Part shown: piece by piece, positions 29,101 to 36,700 of the stretch
How the letters are laid out: every line of letters begins with the position of its first letter
Numbering within the stretch: the stretch's first letter is position 1
Assembly (NCBI GenBank): GCA_003260075.1
Contig: QLIY01000167.1
Location: 99,616 to 163,615 of the forward strand
Direction: 5' to 3'
Source: Phallusia mammillata
Lineage: Eukaryota > Chordata > Ascidiacea > Phlebobranchia > Ascidiidae
DNA length: 64,000 nt
The notes under the pieces: generated by a model
Told to the model about the DNA's origin: nothing
Databases searched by the model: none
What the model saw: only the letters and a program-made list of their open reading frames with translations
Made by a program: the position numbers and the translations under genes

Positions 29101-32100
29101 GAAAAGGTGGAAAACTGTAGTTTCTTTCAACAACAAAAAAACGTAGACGTAATTAAGTTTTGTCGCATATTTAATAGATGCAGGTTATAAGTTGTTCTAA
29201 TCTCAAAATGTTGGCATTGGCCCCGCATTCTGCCTTTTGCCAAAGTTATCAACTAGCTTCTTACTTGTTAAAGATATGCTGCACAAACTGGAGGGCCAGA
29301 GCTTTTAATTTGACATTGTTTGCTGCAAAAAGTCCATCATAAACCAGTTGGATTGTGTGTGGAAATAATTCAGCAGCTGCTTTCGATCGTAGCAAGTAGA
29401 AAACCAGTTTCAACTTCATTCTGTAAAAAATGTCAAAACATAAAAACTCTTTTACATAGTAAATCACTGCATAAAAAAACTTTAAGCCGGTAACATTGGC
29501 TTGGTAACAAGGTACTCCAACAGGTTTAATACAACCTTGCTTGACATACATTATTAACAACCTTACACTACTTGAAATGAGCATCTTACCTCACATTAGC
29601 TGGCTGTCTTTTATCAGCAGTGGGAGTGTTCTTCTTTGCCATACCTGATCCAAGGCAGATTCTGTACAGTTTGGAAACAAGTGACTGTGAATTCCAATCA
29701 ATTGTGCTGCAAAATGCAAAAAACAGCAAAAATACTTTTTTTTAAATGTTTTTTTTTATTAACAAAAATACTGTCAGTTTGTTTACCCAGTCATATTGTT
29801 TCTAATACCAATCACAACCAAACAGGTGTATTATTAGTTGACCATCTTTCAATTTAAAACCAACATGCAGTACAAAATTAAGTTTGCATGGACAAAGCTT
29901 GTAAAGCTGCTTCAATTCATTAAGTAACTTAACCCCCCCCCCGGTGTATTATTAGTTGACCATCTTTCAATTTAAAACCAACATGCAGTAGAAAATTAAG
30001 TTTGCATGGACAAAGCTTGTAAAGCTGCTTCAATTGATCAAGTAACTTAATTTTTTTGTAATTATTTGTAAGTTTGTGCAAAGGCAGTTTTACCCAAATA
30101 CATATACAAAGCATGGTAATAGCAAAGGGCACTGACTGCATTGGTCTGTACCTGATATGTTTTCTTAATTCCAGGTCAGCAGTTGTGGCGACTGTGTGTC
30201 TCGAATCGCTACAGGCCACAACTAAATGTGGTACAACCCGATTAATGTCCACAAGCCCACTTTTGATAAACTTCAGGATTGCAACCTGCAAACAAAACTT
30301 TTTGTTAATTCCGGAATTTGTTTCAGTTGCGTTTGTAAAGGTTATGTTATGTTTGTGTTAAAAAAAGCTGAATAAAAAATTGACAGTAAGTGGACGAGAT
30401 GAAAATTATCAGACCTCGTTGCAACCTCCAAAAAATTGAACCCTAAATGTCACGACAAAAATAGGTTTGCTGGATAGCGTGTTTAAAAAAATGGATTATA
30501 TTTTCTATATCCGAGATTTAAAATAAGTGAGTATATTTAATACAGTTCTCATAGATTTAATAATTTTTAAGCATATAGATTTTGTTTATCTTCTCATTTG
30601 ATGTGATAAGGAGATGTATACACTTATCTCCACCTGTAACATTTTTTTGATATCTACCTTAATTTGTTCTACAAGTTCCAAAGACCAAGCTGAGTCTGCA
30701 ACCAGCCTCCGAACAGCATTTGTACTTAAACCCGGATGATTTGATGTAGCTGAAGTTGGAGGTGCCGTAGATGGACGTTGAGAGGCAGAAGCCACTTGTG
30801 CCAGTGACACACTGTTGAAAAACATAACAAAATATATTGTTGTTTTAAATGTTGTTGTTTCAAAATATGTTGTTTTTTCGACAAAAAATGCAAAAGCTAA
30901 CATGTCAAGATGCAGTCCTACTCAGGATGATTTGTCCAAACATAAAAACTTTCTCGTGACTTTTGTTTAGCATAATACCTCACACTGCAGATTAATTCAG
31001 GATTGACACAACAGCATTTGTGATAACATACTTCTATGGTAGTGGTTTTTGACTTTTCCCCCCCCCCCTACTCAGGATGATTTGTCCAAACATAAAAACT
31101 TTCTCGTGACTTTTGCTTAGCATAATAACACACCCTGCAGATTAATTCAGGATTGACACAACAGCATTTGTGATAACAAACTTCTATGGTAGTGGTTTTT
31201 GACTTTTTTGATATAAAATGCCTATAATAAAGTGGTGGCCATAGCCACTATTTGTTATGTTAGAAAACCTTGTAAGGGGGTCATAGAGTAAAAAAGATTG
31301 AGGAACACTGGTACATGTTTTAGAACTTTCTTGCTATGAAAAAGTTGATTTTGCTTTAAATTTAAGACAAAAGTGTGTTCACCATCATACCCTTAGTTTG
31401 TGTTAATTATGGTGGCCGGCACGGATTGTTGACAACAGTTGCACAAGGCCACCATTCCCTAATGCAAGTCACTAAAACATTGCCACAAAGTGCTTCTAAA
31501 TAATTTGTTTCAAGCAACAACACAACGGCATAAGAAAACAGCAATTTGAAAATTGTTTGACAGACCCCCCCCCCAAGGCCACCATTCCCTAATGCAAGTC
31601 ACTAAAACATTGCCACAAAGTGTTTCTAAATAATTTGTTTCACGCAACAACACAACGGCATAAGAAAACAGCAATTTGAAAATTGTTTGATAGGAAGGTC
31701 TGTGTAATCCAAAATCCATTGAAACCTTATTCAAATCTGTCATCTGTGTTTTTGACAAATTTGGTGCCTTTGTTTATTACCACCTACATTTTCTCAAACA
31801 AAGATGTAACTATAGTTAACTACCACAATTTACCTGTACGGCATGATGATAGCATCAAGCATATAGTCAAGCAGCACTGATGTAGCATTACTGTGTGTGT
31901 CAAACTCAAATTTTTCCAGTAAATTGGCATGGTTGTCGAAATTGAAATGAGGAAAAGTTTCTAAGATCAACTTAAGAATAATGTCTTGTGGTGATTTCGG
32001 TTTATTCTGAAAAAATAGAACATATATTTAAATGTTTATTTGAGAGTTTATTACATATTTATTTAAACTTATCTACCTCTAGCGATTTGAATAAATGGGG

Positions 32101-33032
32101 AACCAACTCAATTCTTTTGTCCACAGAAAGACGGGGAAATCCAGTTTTGATGTAAATAATAGTAAAATTCTGCAATATACAATGAAATTGAGTAATAAAG
32201 CATTAACAAAATATGAAATGAATGAATAGAAAAAAATAAATATTACATCAAAGAAAGTGATATATCATGAAAAAACACTTACTGTTACAAAACTGGATAG
32301 CGCTGGGTTATTGAACTGGGTGATAAACTGTTCAACAGGGAGCTGAACCAATTCTCTCGATTTTAAGCGTTTATTGACATGTGTAAGAAGTTCCAGGACC
32401 TGTAAAATAAAACTGTTTGTTCAATTTGCTTACAATTTTACAACGTCTACAATGTCAGCTTGATTATTACAAGGCAATTGTGCTGGAACTATTTCTTTCA
32501 ACAAGTAAATTTGCATGTGGACATTACTCAAATAATCCTCTAACAATATTTTTTACCCCCCAAAAAAGATTTTTTTATTTTTCTAGTGACAGACACTTAA
32601 TAACGGTATTATTATGTTACCTTTGTTCTTATAGCAGCATCTGTACTGCCAAGCTTAACTAGGATAGCAGGTAGAAACCGAAGTAGAATGTTTTCAAGTT
32701 GTTCGTCAGTTTCTGCAAGTCCAAGTTTAAGAAACACTCGTTCCAATTGCTCTGAGAAAGGTACAAAAAAGCAATTTTGATTTTATAAAACATTTAGGTT
32801 TGGTTTTAGTAAAAATACTCACCACTGTTAGAAAGCGTTGACATTTTATCGGGTTTATTTCAAACTCTATGTTATAGATCACGAGAAACATACATGGCAA
32901 CTCAACTGGCAGACCCCCCCCCCCCTCGTTCCAATTGCTCTGAGAAAGGTACAAAAAAGCAATTTTGATTTTACAAAACATTTAGGTTTGGTTTTAGTAA
33001 AAATACTCACCACTGTCCGAAAGCAGTGACAT
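867..33032 (-). CDS. ECPAS: ECM29-type proteasome adaptor and scaffold protein, 36 coding exons, C-terminus outside window
   Basis: ECM29 is a very large HEAT-repeat protein that binds the 26S proteasome and links it to quality control, membranes and motors. Translated exons follow the family order throughout: an N-terminal exon with [19 protein letters not shown], a middle exon with [19 protein letters not shown], then [60 protein letters not shown] and finally [20 protein letters not shown]. Nearly all exons have GT/AG boundaries on the minus strand. Summed coding length is about 5.1 kb (roughly 1,700 codons). The vertebrate protein is about 1,850 residues, so only the last exons should be missing, left of position 867. 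The start ATG at 33030-33032 gives MSLLSDS before a GTGAG donor. Several exons appear twice because of the C10-linked duplications, so one copy of each must be chosen. The host gene contains four tRNA genes and a C1q-like gene in its introns. Confidence 0.93.
1232..1386. mobile_element. pogo/Tigger-like MITE
   Basis: Left ACAGTTTGGACAAAACAAAT then TTGTCCGGAATAGGCGAAG; right end CCGGTTTAACCGCGGTTTAA. The GGTTAA/CCGGA end pattern is typical of pogo-type elements. Lies near ECPAS exon 35. Confidence 0.55.
1557..2530. other. ECPAS intron 34 with two C-run duplications
   Basis: 1639-1959 is repeated at 1970-2300 across ten C. 2391-2454 is repeated from 2466. Nothing coding seen. Confidence 0.7.
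2698..4213. other. ECPAS intron 33 with two C-run duplications and a hAT element
   Basis: 3050-3199 repeats at 3210-3355; 3463-3662 repeats at 3674-3870. Confidence 0.7.
3766..4085. mobile_element. non-autonomous hAT element, family 1 (GGGTTCGGGC type)
   Basis: The left end (CCATAGTTGTAAGCCAGGC) and right end (CGCTTTCAACTCTG) are inverted. The 8-bp target duplication is AACTGATC / AACTGAAC. A first copy of the left half starts at 3557 before a C run; part of the right half is repeated at 4451-4610. Confidence 0.75.
4214..6783 (-). CDS. ECPAS: ECPAS exons 30-33
   Basis: Exon 30 is 6690-6783 ([20 protein letters not shown]). A 19-base fragment of its start is repeated at 7190-7208 after a C run. 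Exon 31 is 6363-6494 ([20 protein letters not shown], ending WYLEKE). Exon 32 is 5277-5454 ([18 protein letters not shown]), matching the family's PLAFLGMHE segment. Exon 33 is 4214-4284 ([20 protein letters not shown]), short but with correct borders and phase to exon 34. Between exons 31 and 33 the introns are full of C10-linked duplications and a minisatellite. Confidence 0.82.
4851..5253. mobile_element. small hAT-like element doubled by a C run
   Basis: Left end CAATGGTGCCCAAACTTTAT; right end GGTTGGGAACCACTG at 5057, cut by the run at 5062, then repeated to about 5253. Related ends (CAGTGGTTCCCAAAACATTT) occur at 1641 and 1972. Confidence 0.5.
5774..6261. repeat. minisatellite with about 25-bp TCGATTAACCGGAATTTC unit
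   Basis: Blocks at about 5774-5841, 5963-6070 and 6195-6261 repeat GATTCGATTAACCGGAATTT followed by CGGGGTGAT or CAAGTGAT. Three C runs (5842, 6185, 6262) cut it, so the true copy number is unknown. Confidence 0.75.
7563..7621 (+). promoter_or_regulatory. candidate external element upstream of tRNA-Cys copy 1
   Basis: GTTCTAAAAC begins exactly 59 bases before the tRNA, followed by a CAATTGTATTTG segment; the leader ends in TGC. The same arrangement recurs at the other three tRNA genes. An incomplete copy at 7142-7180 is cut by a C run. Confidence 0.45.
7622..7693 (+). tRNA. tRNA-Cys(GCA), copy 1
   Basis: 72 nt with a perfect cloverleaf. The acceptor stem pairs GGGGGTA with TGCCCCC, the D arm is GCTCAGTGGTAGAGC, the anticodon loop is CTGCAGA (anticodon GCA), and the T arm is CCCCGGTTCAAATCCGGG. 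No intron; CCA is not encoded. A T-rich stretch follows at once (CTCTTTTTC) and can end Pol III transcription. It lies in the ECPAS intron between exons 29 and 30, on the opposite strand. Confidence 0.97.
8187..8245 (+). promoter_or_regulatory. candidate external element upstream of tRNA-Cys copy 2
   Basis: GTTCTAAAAT begins 59 bases before the tRNA, followed by CCAATTGTAGTTG; the leader ends TGC. Confidence 0.45.
8246..8317 (+). tRNA. tRNA-Cys(GCA), copy 2
   Basis: Identical over 72 nt to copy 1. The downstream flank is CTATTTTAG, with a shorter T run. About 560 bases of flanking sequence show patchy similarity to the surroundings of copy 3, pointing to tandem duplication. Confidence 0.97.
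8702..8760 (+). promoter_or_regulatory. candidate external element upstream of tRNA-Cys copy 3
   Basis: GTTCTAAAAC begins 59 bases before the tRNA, followed by CCAATTGTAGTTG; the leader ends TGC. Confidence 0.45.
8761..8832 (+). tRNA. tRNA-Cys(GCA), copy 3
   Basis: Identical over 72 nt to copies 1 and 2. It is followed by CTCTTCTTTGG, so the terminator is weak (no run of four T close by). Same ECPAS intron and same orientation as copies 1 and 2. Confidence 0.96.
9625..11397 (-). CDS. ECPAS: ECPAS exons 27-29
   Basis: Exon 27 is 11270-11397 ([20 protein letters not shown]). Exon 28 is 10848-10956 ([20 protein letters not shown]). Exon 29 is 9625-9822 ([20 protein letters not shown], then [20 protein letters not shown]). 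The acceptor of exon 29 is a less usual AAG. One hAT element (10162-10510) lies in the intron between exons 28 and 29. Confidence 0.83.
10162..10510. mobile_element. hAT element (CAGGGGTTCCTAACC ends)
   Basis: Left end CAGGGGTTCCTAACCAGGGG; right end AAAAGGTTAAGAAACACTG, directly followed by a C run. It contains the GGGGTACGA-type arms seen in tunicate and fish hAT MITEs. The right target duplication is hidden by the filler. Confidence 0.7.
11475..11533 (+). promoter_or_regulatory. candidate external element upstream of tRNA-Cys copy 4
   Basis: CTTCTAAAAT begins 59 bases before the tRNA. The following part (CAGTTGTTGTAGTG) is only loosely similar to the others, yet the TTCTAAAA core, the spacing and the terminal TGC are kept. 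Confidence 0.45.
11534..11605 (+). tRNA. tRNA-Cys(GCA), copy 4
   Basis: Identical over 72 nt to the other three. A CTCTTTTTA terminator follows. It lies in a different ECPAS intron (between exons 26 and 27), about 2.7 kb from copy 3; its wider flanks have diverged from the others. Confidence 0.97.
12158..12448 (-). CDS. ECPAS: ECPAS exon 26
   Basis: This 291-bp exon encodes [20 protein letters not shown] followed by [11 protein letters not shown], a family hallmark, then an insertion rich in Ser, Thr, Asp and Pro, then a conserved [20 protein letters not shown] block. Acceptor and donor are consensus AG and GT. The first 43 coding bases appear again at 12732-12774 after a C run at 12721-12731; that fragment lacks the rest of the exon and is best explained as the other haplotype. 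The C1q-like gene lies in the large intron between this exon and exon 25. Confidence 0.88.
12449..13924. other. ECPAS intron 25 upstream of the C1q-like gene
   Basis: 12403-12720 is repeated in pieces at 12732-12929 and 12940-13030. 13031-13770 is AT-rich and must hold the C1q-like promoter, but no element was recognised. Confidence 0.6.
13810..13874 (+). pseudogene. partial duplicate of C1q-like exon 1 before a C10 join
   Basis: ATG at 13810 begins [17 protein letters not shown] and runs into a run of 10 C at 13875-13884. Immediately after it the same sequence starts again, including upstream flank, and continues as the full exon 1. The two differ by a few bases. Most likely this is the other haplotype's contig end rather than a real extra exon. 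Confidence 0.75.
13925..16419 (+). CDS. secreted collagen-like C1q-domain protein (C1q/TNF-related type), 4 exons
   Basis: Four exons, 13925-14090, 14887-15104, 15829-15975 and 16198-16419, give 250 residues with all phases in order. The N-terminus ([16 protein letters not shown]) is a probable signal sequence. A Cys-containing stretch ([13 protein letters not shown]) that could crosslink chains follows. Next come about 15 uninterrupted Gly-X-Y triplets ([20 protein letters not shown] onwards), then a C1q globular domain. The domain starts at AFSVARSK, continues with [20 protein letters not shown] and YHFTYTV, and ends near the stop with [13 protein letters not shown]. The tail is acidic (DCDLDDDCL). 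Such proteins trimerise through the C1q head and act outside cells, in innate recognition or signalling; which role applies here cannot be read from sequence. The gene lies on the opposite strand inside an ECPAS intron. A partial other-allele exon 1 lies at 13810-13874. Confidence 0.9.
14233..14390 (-). mobile_element. SINE insertion in C1q-like intron 1, absent from the second allelic copy
   Basis: Starts after GAACGCGAGGCC with GATCAGCAGGTCACCAAGC, a phrase shared with 27.3 kb, and carries the tRNA-like head at 14309-14382. The right end is cut by the C run at 14391. In the other copy of the intron (about 14725-14770) the same flank continues without it. Confidence 0.6.
14309..14382 (-). 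pseudogene. tRNA-like sequence (Tyr-type GTA loop), probably the head of a SINE
   Basis: On the minus strand there is a good T arm (GTGGGTTCGAGTCCCAC), a D-arm-like CTCAGTTGGTAGAG and an anticodon stem GAGTC/GGCTC around loop CCGTAAA. The 5' acceptor strand does not pair with the 3' strand, and position 33 is C instead of T. It is therefore not a working tRNA gene. It sits at the end of a repeat also seen near 27.3 kb, so a SINE origin is likely. Confidence 0.6.
14401..14480 (+). pseudogene. partial duplicate of C1q-like exon 1 after a C10 join
   Basis: Sequence from the second half of exon 1 ([19 protein letters not shown]) restarts directly after the C run at 14391-14400 and ends at the same donor position. 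It is a second allelic copy. The intron that follows it lacks the SINE present in the preceding copy. Confidence 0.75.
15397..15485. repeat. long poly-C run, 89 bases
   Basis: An unbroken C run in the intron between C1q-like exons 2 and 3. No duplicated flank is visible. It may be a sized gap written as C, or a real homopolymer. Confidence 0.8.
16420..17132. other. region between the C1q-like stop codon and ECPAS exon 25
   Basis: 16493-16569 repeats at 16580-16660 across ten C. No clear AATAAA close to the C1q-like stop was noted; A/T-rich otherwise. Confidence 0.6.
17133..19305 (-). CDS. ECPAS: ECPAS exons 23-25
   Basis: Exon 23 is 19098-19305 ([20 protein letters not shown], ending VQLGKAPDG at a GGTGAGT donor). 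Exon 24 is 18149-18266 ([20 protein letters not shown], then [12 protein letters not shown]). Its donor is the unusual GTCGGT, chosen because it joins KK to GVAFGF of the next exon exactly as in the family. Exon 25 is 17133-17303 ([20 protein letters not shown]), with a GTCAGT donor. These are the most conserved ECM29 segments in the window and make the identification secure. Confidence 0.9.
17304..19097. other. ECPAS introns around exon 24
   Basis: Contains the hAT element at 18372-18565 and a duplication of 18581-18722 at 18733-18840. Nothing else supported. Confidence 0.6.
18372..18565. mobile_element. non-autonomous hAT element, family 1, internally deleted
   Basis: 194 bp with repeated CCCGAACCCG motifs. 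The right end GACTTAGAACTCTG is intact and the left end degraded. The target duplication is CCTCGCTA / TCTCGCTA. Lies in an ECPAS intron. Confidence 0.65.
19807..23220 (-). CDS. ECPAS: ECPAS exons 20-22, present in two copies through an assembly duplication
   Basis: Reading leftward, exon 20 occurs at 23069-23220 and again at 21267-21419 ([20 protein letters not shown]). Exon 21 occurs at 22016-22250 and at 20352-20579 ([20 protein letters not shown]). Exon 22 occurs at 21430-21538 (cut short) and at 19807-19927 ([20 protein letters not shown]). Coding sequence is nearly identical between copies while intron sequence differs more. Both copies of exon 20 end at a C run, so its acceptor is hidden. 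In the right-hand exon 21 a run of 11 C at 22228-22238 stands where the other copy has four bases, which would break the frame if taken literally. A real transcript should use each exon once. Confidence 0.8.
20137..20170. repeat. long poly-C run, 34 bases
   Basis: Lies in the ECPAS intron between exons 21 and 22, only in the left-hand copy of the duplicated segment. Confidence 0.8.
20735..21110. mobile_element. non-autonomous hAT element, family 2, left allelic copy
   Basis: 376 bp. Ends CAGTGTTTCTAACCCT and AAAGGTTGAGAAACACTG, with a perfect 8-bp target duplication GTCTACAG on both sides. Lies in the ECPAS intron between exons 20 and 21. Confidence 0.85.
22408..22780. mobile_element. non-autonomous hAT element, family 2, right allelic copy
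   Basis: The same insertion as 20735-21110, with the same GTCTACAG duplications and small differences, seen in the second haplotype copy of this intron. It therefore predates the split of the two alleles. Confidence 0.83.
23686..24797 (-). CDS. ECPAS: ECPAS exons 17-19
   Basis: Exon 17 is 24687-24797 ([20 protein letters not shown]). Exon 18 is 23988-24108 ([20 protein letters not shown]), a strongly conserved ECM29 segment. Exon 19 is 23686-23832 ([20 protein letters not shown]) with a short Asp/Ser/Gln-rich tail. Boundaries are GT/AG. The intron between exons 17 and 18 contains the nested inverted-repeat element described at 24241-24488. Confidence 0.83.
24241..24488. mobile_element. inverted-repeat element nested in another repeat
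   Basis: Left CAGTCTGCAGAACATGGCAG and right CTGCCACACTCTGCAGACTG are mutual inverted repeats. Flanks CTGTATAG / CTGTACAG look like a target duplication. It lies between a left end (GAGCTCTTCTGGCAATTG near 24190) and a GTTACC-type segment near 24497 that belong to the 25341-25450 family. Confidence 0.6.
25341..25450. mobile_element. short MITE with about 30-bp inverted ends
   Basis: Left TTCTGGCAATTGTATTTTTG and right ATAAATACAATTGCCAGAAG pair as inverted ends, flanked by TATA-like bases. The end piece is repeated after the C run at 25500-25510. Confidence 0.65.
25582..28127 (-). CDS. ECPAS: ECPAS exons 11-16
   Basis: Exon 11 is 28014-28127 ([20 protein letters not shown]). Exon 12 is 27640-27744 ([20 protein letters not shown]); its donor is less certain because two GT choices lie within a few bases. 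Exon 13 is 27069-27202 ([20 protein letters not shown], with [12 protein letters not shown] at the end). Exon 14 is 26585-26784 ([20 protein letters not shown]). Exon 15 is 25978-26056. Exon 16 is 25582-25739 ([20 protein letters not shown]). The conserved residues match the central ECM29 HEAT region as I know it. Introns are a few hundred bases and hold short repeats. Confidence 0.8.
26463..26546. mobile_element. right part of a hAT-like element (GTACCCGTCCCATCACT end)
   Basis: Begins at a C run and ends CCCGTCCCATCACT, followed by AAAATTAAAGCTTGCACC. That flank is also found just before the C run, so the flank is doubled around the join. Confidence 0.5.
27296..27390. mobile_element. SINE-like repeat copy in ECPAS intron
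   Basis: Contains CAGCTGGTCACCAAGCATTC, GTGGCAAGGCATAGGCTAG and AGGAGTCCTTTCTACCA, parallel to the element at 14233-14390. Confidence 0.5.
28639..30811 (-). CDS. ECPAS: ECPAS exons 6-10
   Basis: Exon 6 is 30658-30811: a Ser/Thr/Ala/Pro-rich linker followed by [19 protein letters not shown]. Exon 7 is 30152-30285 ([20 protein letters not shown]). Exon 8 is 29590-29706. Exon 9 is 29265-29420 ([20 protein letters not shown]). Exon 10 is 28639-28834 and ends in [20 protein letters not shown]. Each is bounded by an AG acceptor and GT donor on the minus strand. The first part of exon 10 is repeated at about 28857-28911, after the C run at 28845-28856; that second copy is a fragment. These exons form HEAT-repeat helices; no catalytic residues are expected. 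Confidence 0.85.
30906..31310. mobile_element. hAT family 2 element interrupted by a C10 join
   Basis: The right end GATTGAGGAACACTG is intact, the left end is shortened to CAAGATGCAG, and the inside matches 20735-21110. The target duplication is approximately TAACATGT / GTACATGT. The run at 31058-31068 doubles part of the element. Confidence 0.65.
31834..33032 (-). CDS. ECPAS: ECPAS exons 1-5 (N-terminus)
   Basis: Exon 1 is 33011-33032 (MSLLSDS plus one base, donor GTGAG). A second, slightly different copy of this exon lies at 32823-32844 (MSTLSNS) on the other side of a C run at 32914-32925, so these are probably two alleles rather than two exons. Exon 2 is 32621-32751 and encodes the conserved [19 protein letters not shown] start of the HEAT array. 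Exon 3 is 32283-32399 ([20 protein letters not shown]). Exon 4 is 32077-32169. Exon 5 is 31834-32006. Exons 1+2 together make 51 whole codons, and exons 3 and 4 are in phase, supporting the boundaries. No TATA box or obvious promoter was recognised upstream. Confidence 0.85.
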
Positions 33033-33726
33033 TTTATCCGGTTTATTTCAAACTCTATGTTATAGATCACGAGAAATATGGACAACTGGCAGACTAACAA
33101 CATGGTGCAAAAACCATGACGCGGTATTTTTCAAAAATTCGTGTCATAGTACACCAAACAACAATTCGAAATTAATAAAAAAATTTGAGACCTTATCTAT
33201 TTACAAGTAAATATATGCATCTGGTAGTGGTACAATAGAGTCTTATATTTTCATTTAATGCGAGTGAATTTGGAAAATATTGCTAAAATTTCCTACCATT
33301 GTCTTCTCAGGTGCGGTACTTTTGTAGTCATTACTCAGCATTTTTTTTCTATGATATGATATCTATGTACAGGTGCTCATTAGACGAGTATAAAATAATT
33401 GCTAAACAGCAACACTTAGGTCTTAGCCTGACAAAAATAATAAAATTAACTGTTTAAGTATAAAGGAAAACACGTGACACTTTCTTGATACCTTGTTAGA
33501 TCCAAGTAGACTAGGGGATTCGAAGTTTACAATTTAAACAACACTTCGCATGGAAATAAAAAAAATTCTGCATCTGCCACTGCCACTAATATTAGGTTTT
33601 GTAAATTGAGACACCGATTTTATTGTCATCTACAAGAACACAAAACTGATAGCGTAATTTTTATTTCTAAACATAATAGACTGTTATTGTTCAATTTTCG
33701 CAATTATTCGCAACAACAAATTTTCA
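33033..33726. other. intergenic stretch between ECPAS start and SLC22-A stop
   Basis: ECPAS and SLC22-A point the same way (minus), with SLC22-A upstream of ECPAS. About 700 bases of AT-rich DNA separate the SLC22-A stop at 33727 from the ECPAS ATG at 33032. No promoter motif recognised. Confidence 0.6.
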
Positions 33727-36700
33727 TTATGGGTCAGGGAAATTTTTCTTGGGCGTTTTGGTTTTTTGCTTCTTCAAGTGACAAGAAAGTCCGCCACTGA
33801 AAACAGAATAGGTTAGAACGTTAAATAAAATAGGTATTATAACTGATTTTGCGTACATAAACGATAAAGTCCCGTTAAATGTTTTACAGCTATACAAAAG
33901 TCATTTACAAAATGCTTGGTAATCAACTACCTCTATCTCAAATTAGGTAAATAGCGGTGTCAAAGTTTTCATATATCATTCCAATATACACAAACATAAT
34001 TGTCCCCCCCCCCCGCAATTATTCGCAACAACAAATTTTCATTATGGGTCAGGGAAATTTTCCTTGGACGTTTTGGTTTTCTGCTTCTTCAAGTGACAAG
34101 AAAGTCCGCCACTGAGAACAGAATAGGTTAGAAAGTTAAATAAAATAGATATTAGCACTAATTTTGGGTACATAAACGATAAAGTCCCGTTAAATGTTTT
34201 ACAGCTACAAAAGTCACCCCCCCCCCCTTATGCTAATCTTCACCGTTTTGTACGACAATAACACCTGCTGTTACGTCACCATTAGTTTACCTTTTCATTT
34301 CTAATGCTTCTTGCACAGTTTGTGGCAACTGAGTCTTTTCTGTTTTGGGCAGAAAAATGTACAAGCTGGATGTCAATAGAACGAAAACTGCTATACAAAG
34401 TGGAACAGCAATGCTGTTGGTTTGGTGACCTGTCAAATCAATACCATGTTATTTTAGCCATAGAACTAATGTTATTCAAATTACGGTATAGCCAGGGTAA
34501 TTTGACTCAAAGTTGTAAACGGGCCTGAAATTGGAGCCTGAACTCTAAAGTACAAGCTCGAAACCCGGCCCGAACCCAAATCGTTTTTGCGTATCCCGTT
34601 TTGGTCGGAACGTTTGATTGACAGATCTATATACCGGAGCCTCAGAAAATACCAAAACAACAAACACAATACACAATTGGTCTTGAACAAGGCGTTTTAG
34701 GGCTTTTGATATTAGGTCAGGTCCAGCAACTCGGTACTTAGCTAGATAGATTTATTTAAAAAAGTACTGACACAGAGTGTAAAGTCAGGCCCGTTTTTTC
34801 AAAGAAACCTAAACCCAAACCCAGCCCGAACCCGGTCCGAAAAGCCCGACCCGACTTATAACTCTGATTTGACTATTCAACTAAAAAGTGGGTGCCTCGA
34901 CTAAACACAAATTAGGACCTAATGGCCTTTGGATAACGTACCTGCATAAATGATGAAAGGTGCCAGCATACTGCCGAACCTCGACATTCCGGACGAAAAT
35001 CCCATGCAAATATTCCGAACTGCTGTTGGAAAAAGCTCTCCCGTGTACACAAAGATCACGCAAAAACTTGTTGTAATAAATAGTCTTCCAACTATAACAA
35101 CTGCCACCTGCAGTGCCGCTATACTTGCTACCCCCCCCCCTGGAAAAAGCTCTCCCGTGTACACAAAGATCACGCAAAAACTTGTTGTTATAAATAGTCT
35201 TCCAACTATAACAACTGCCACCTGTAGTGCCGCTATACTTGCTAAAAAAGTACAACAACTTGTTACAATGCATCAAATATTTAAAAACGTTGCATCACAA
35301 AATATTTTCCAAATAATTCTTAAGTTATCACAGGCTCTGTCCTTAAGCCCGAACTCCTTTTTTTGAGAAACCGATTTGACAGACAGACAAATTTACAATT
35401 GAACAATTTCATTTCACCCCGATATACCACAAAGTAAATAGTCGATGCAGAATTGAACAAAAACCCATTAGTTAGGTTTCTTACGTTCACTTTAAGGGAC
35501 CAGTTTCTAAAGTTAAGACATTTCTTACAAACCAGAATTTAAAATAGAAATGGCCGCAAGAAACAACTCCAAATCAACAGAAAATGAATAATGTTCAACT
35601 ATAGCAATGTCTAAAAAGCATGTGGGCGCCTAAAAATTGTAACTGGTCGTGATATACAAGCTTGAAGCAACTGCACAAANGGTCGTGATATACAAGCTTG
35701 AAGTAACTGCACATAGGTTTGGTGCGTTACCGGAAATGATTTGCAGTAGAAAAACAGGCTTTAAACAAAAAGTCGTACTTACACATTTTCAAAAGCGGCC
35801 GAATGGCAAAAACAACCGCTGAGGCACTCATAAATATTAGGTAGGAATTGCGATTGCCCCATCTCTTCCATGCAACAAAAAACAAGCCCGTGGCAACAAA
35901 CTCAGCTACTCCTAGCAACAATATGTTGAGAAACCGGTTCCCGCTGAGTGATCCAATGTCCAATGAAATTGTGTAGTAAGACCCGCTGCAAGTAAACCTA
36001 AATGGAGAAAGAATACCCATATACAGTAGACCGCGGTTAATCCGGACCTGTTTGGACTAAACAAATTGTCCGGATTAGGCGAAGGTAACCTACCAGGACA
36101 AGCCCCCCCCCCCCATTGTGTAGTAAGACCCGCTGCAAGTAAACCTAAATGGAGAAAGAATATCTATACAAAGTAGACCGCGGTTAATTCGGACCCGGAT
36201 TAGACGAAGTTAACATACCAGGACAAGCCGACTATCGCCAGACGTTTCAGTAATGTTGGGGTTCGAGCTATCAGCTTGCAAGTCGGCCATAGTCCAATCG
36301 AGTCGTCGGTTTCAACAAGCAATTCGGAAGACTCGTCTTCGGACACGCTTGACTGCACTTTGTTGCACTTTGCGATTTTATTCAGGACTTTTTTGGCTTC
36401 GTCGTTTTTCCCAACAGCCAAAAGCCAAAGGGGAGATTCGTCTAAAAGCCTGCGTTATTAAAGTATAGTTAGCGATCAACTCATATTGTTTGCGCATATG
36501 GTAGAAGTTAAATTACGATGTTTAGGAAAGGAAATTAATGGACATTAACTCGATAGTTAGTGTTGTATGCAATGGAATACCTATTGCAACTCTTCGACGG
36601 AAGCGAATTGACGACAATAATTTGATCAAGCACAGACAAACCAAAAACGAACAATAATGCATAGCTTAAAGCTTATCTTCAAAATTTCAAGATTTTGTGA

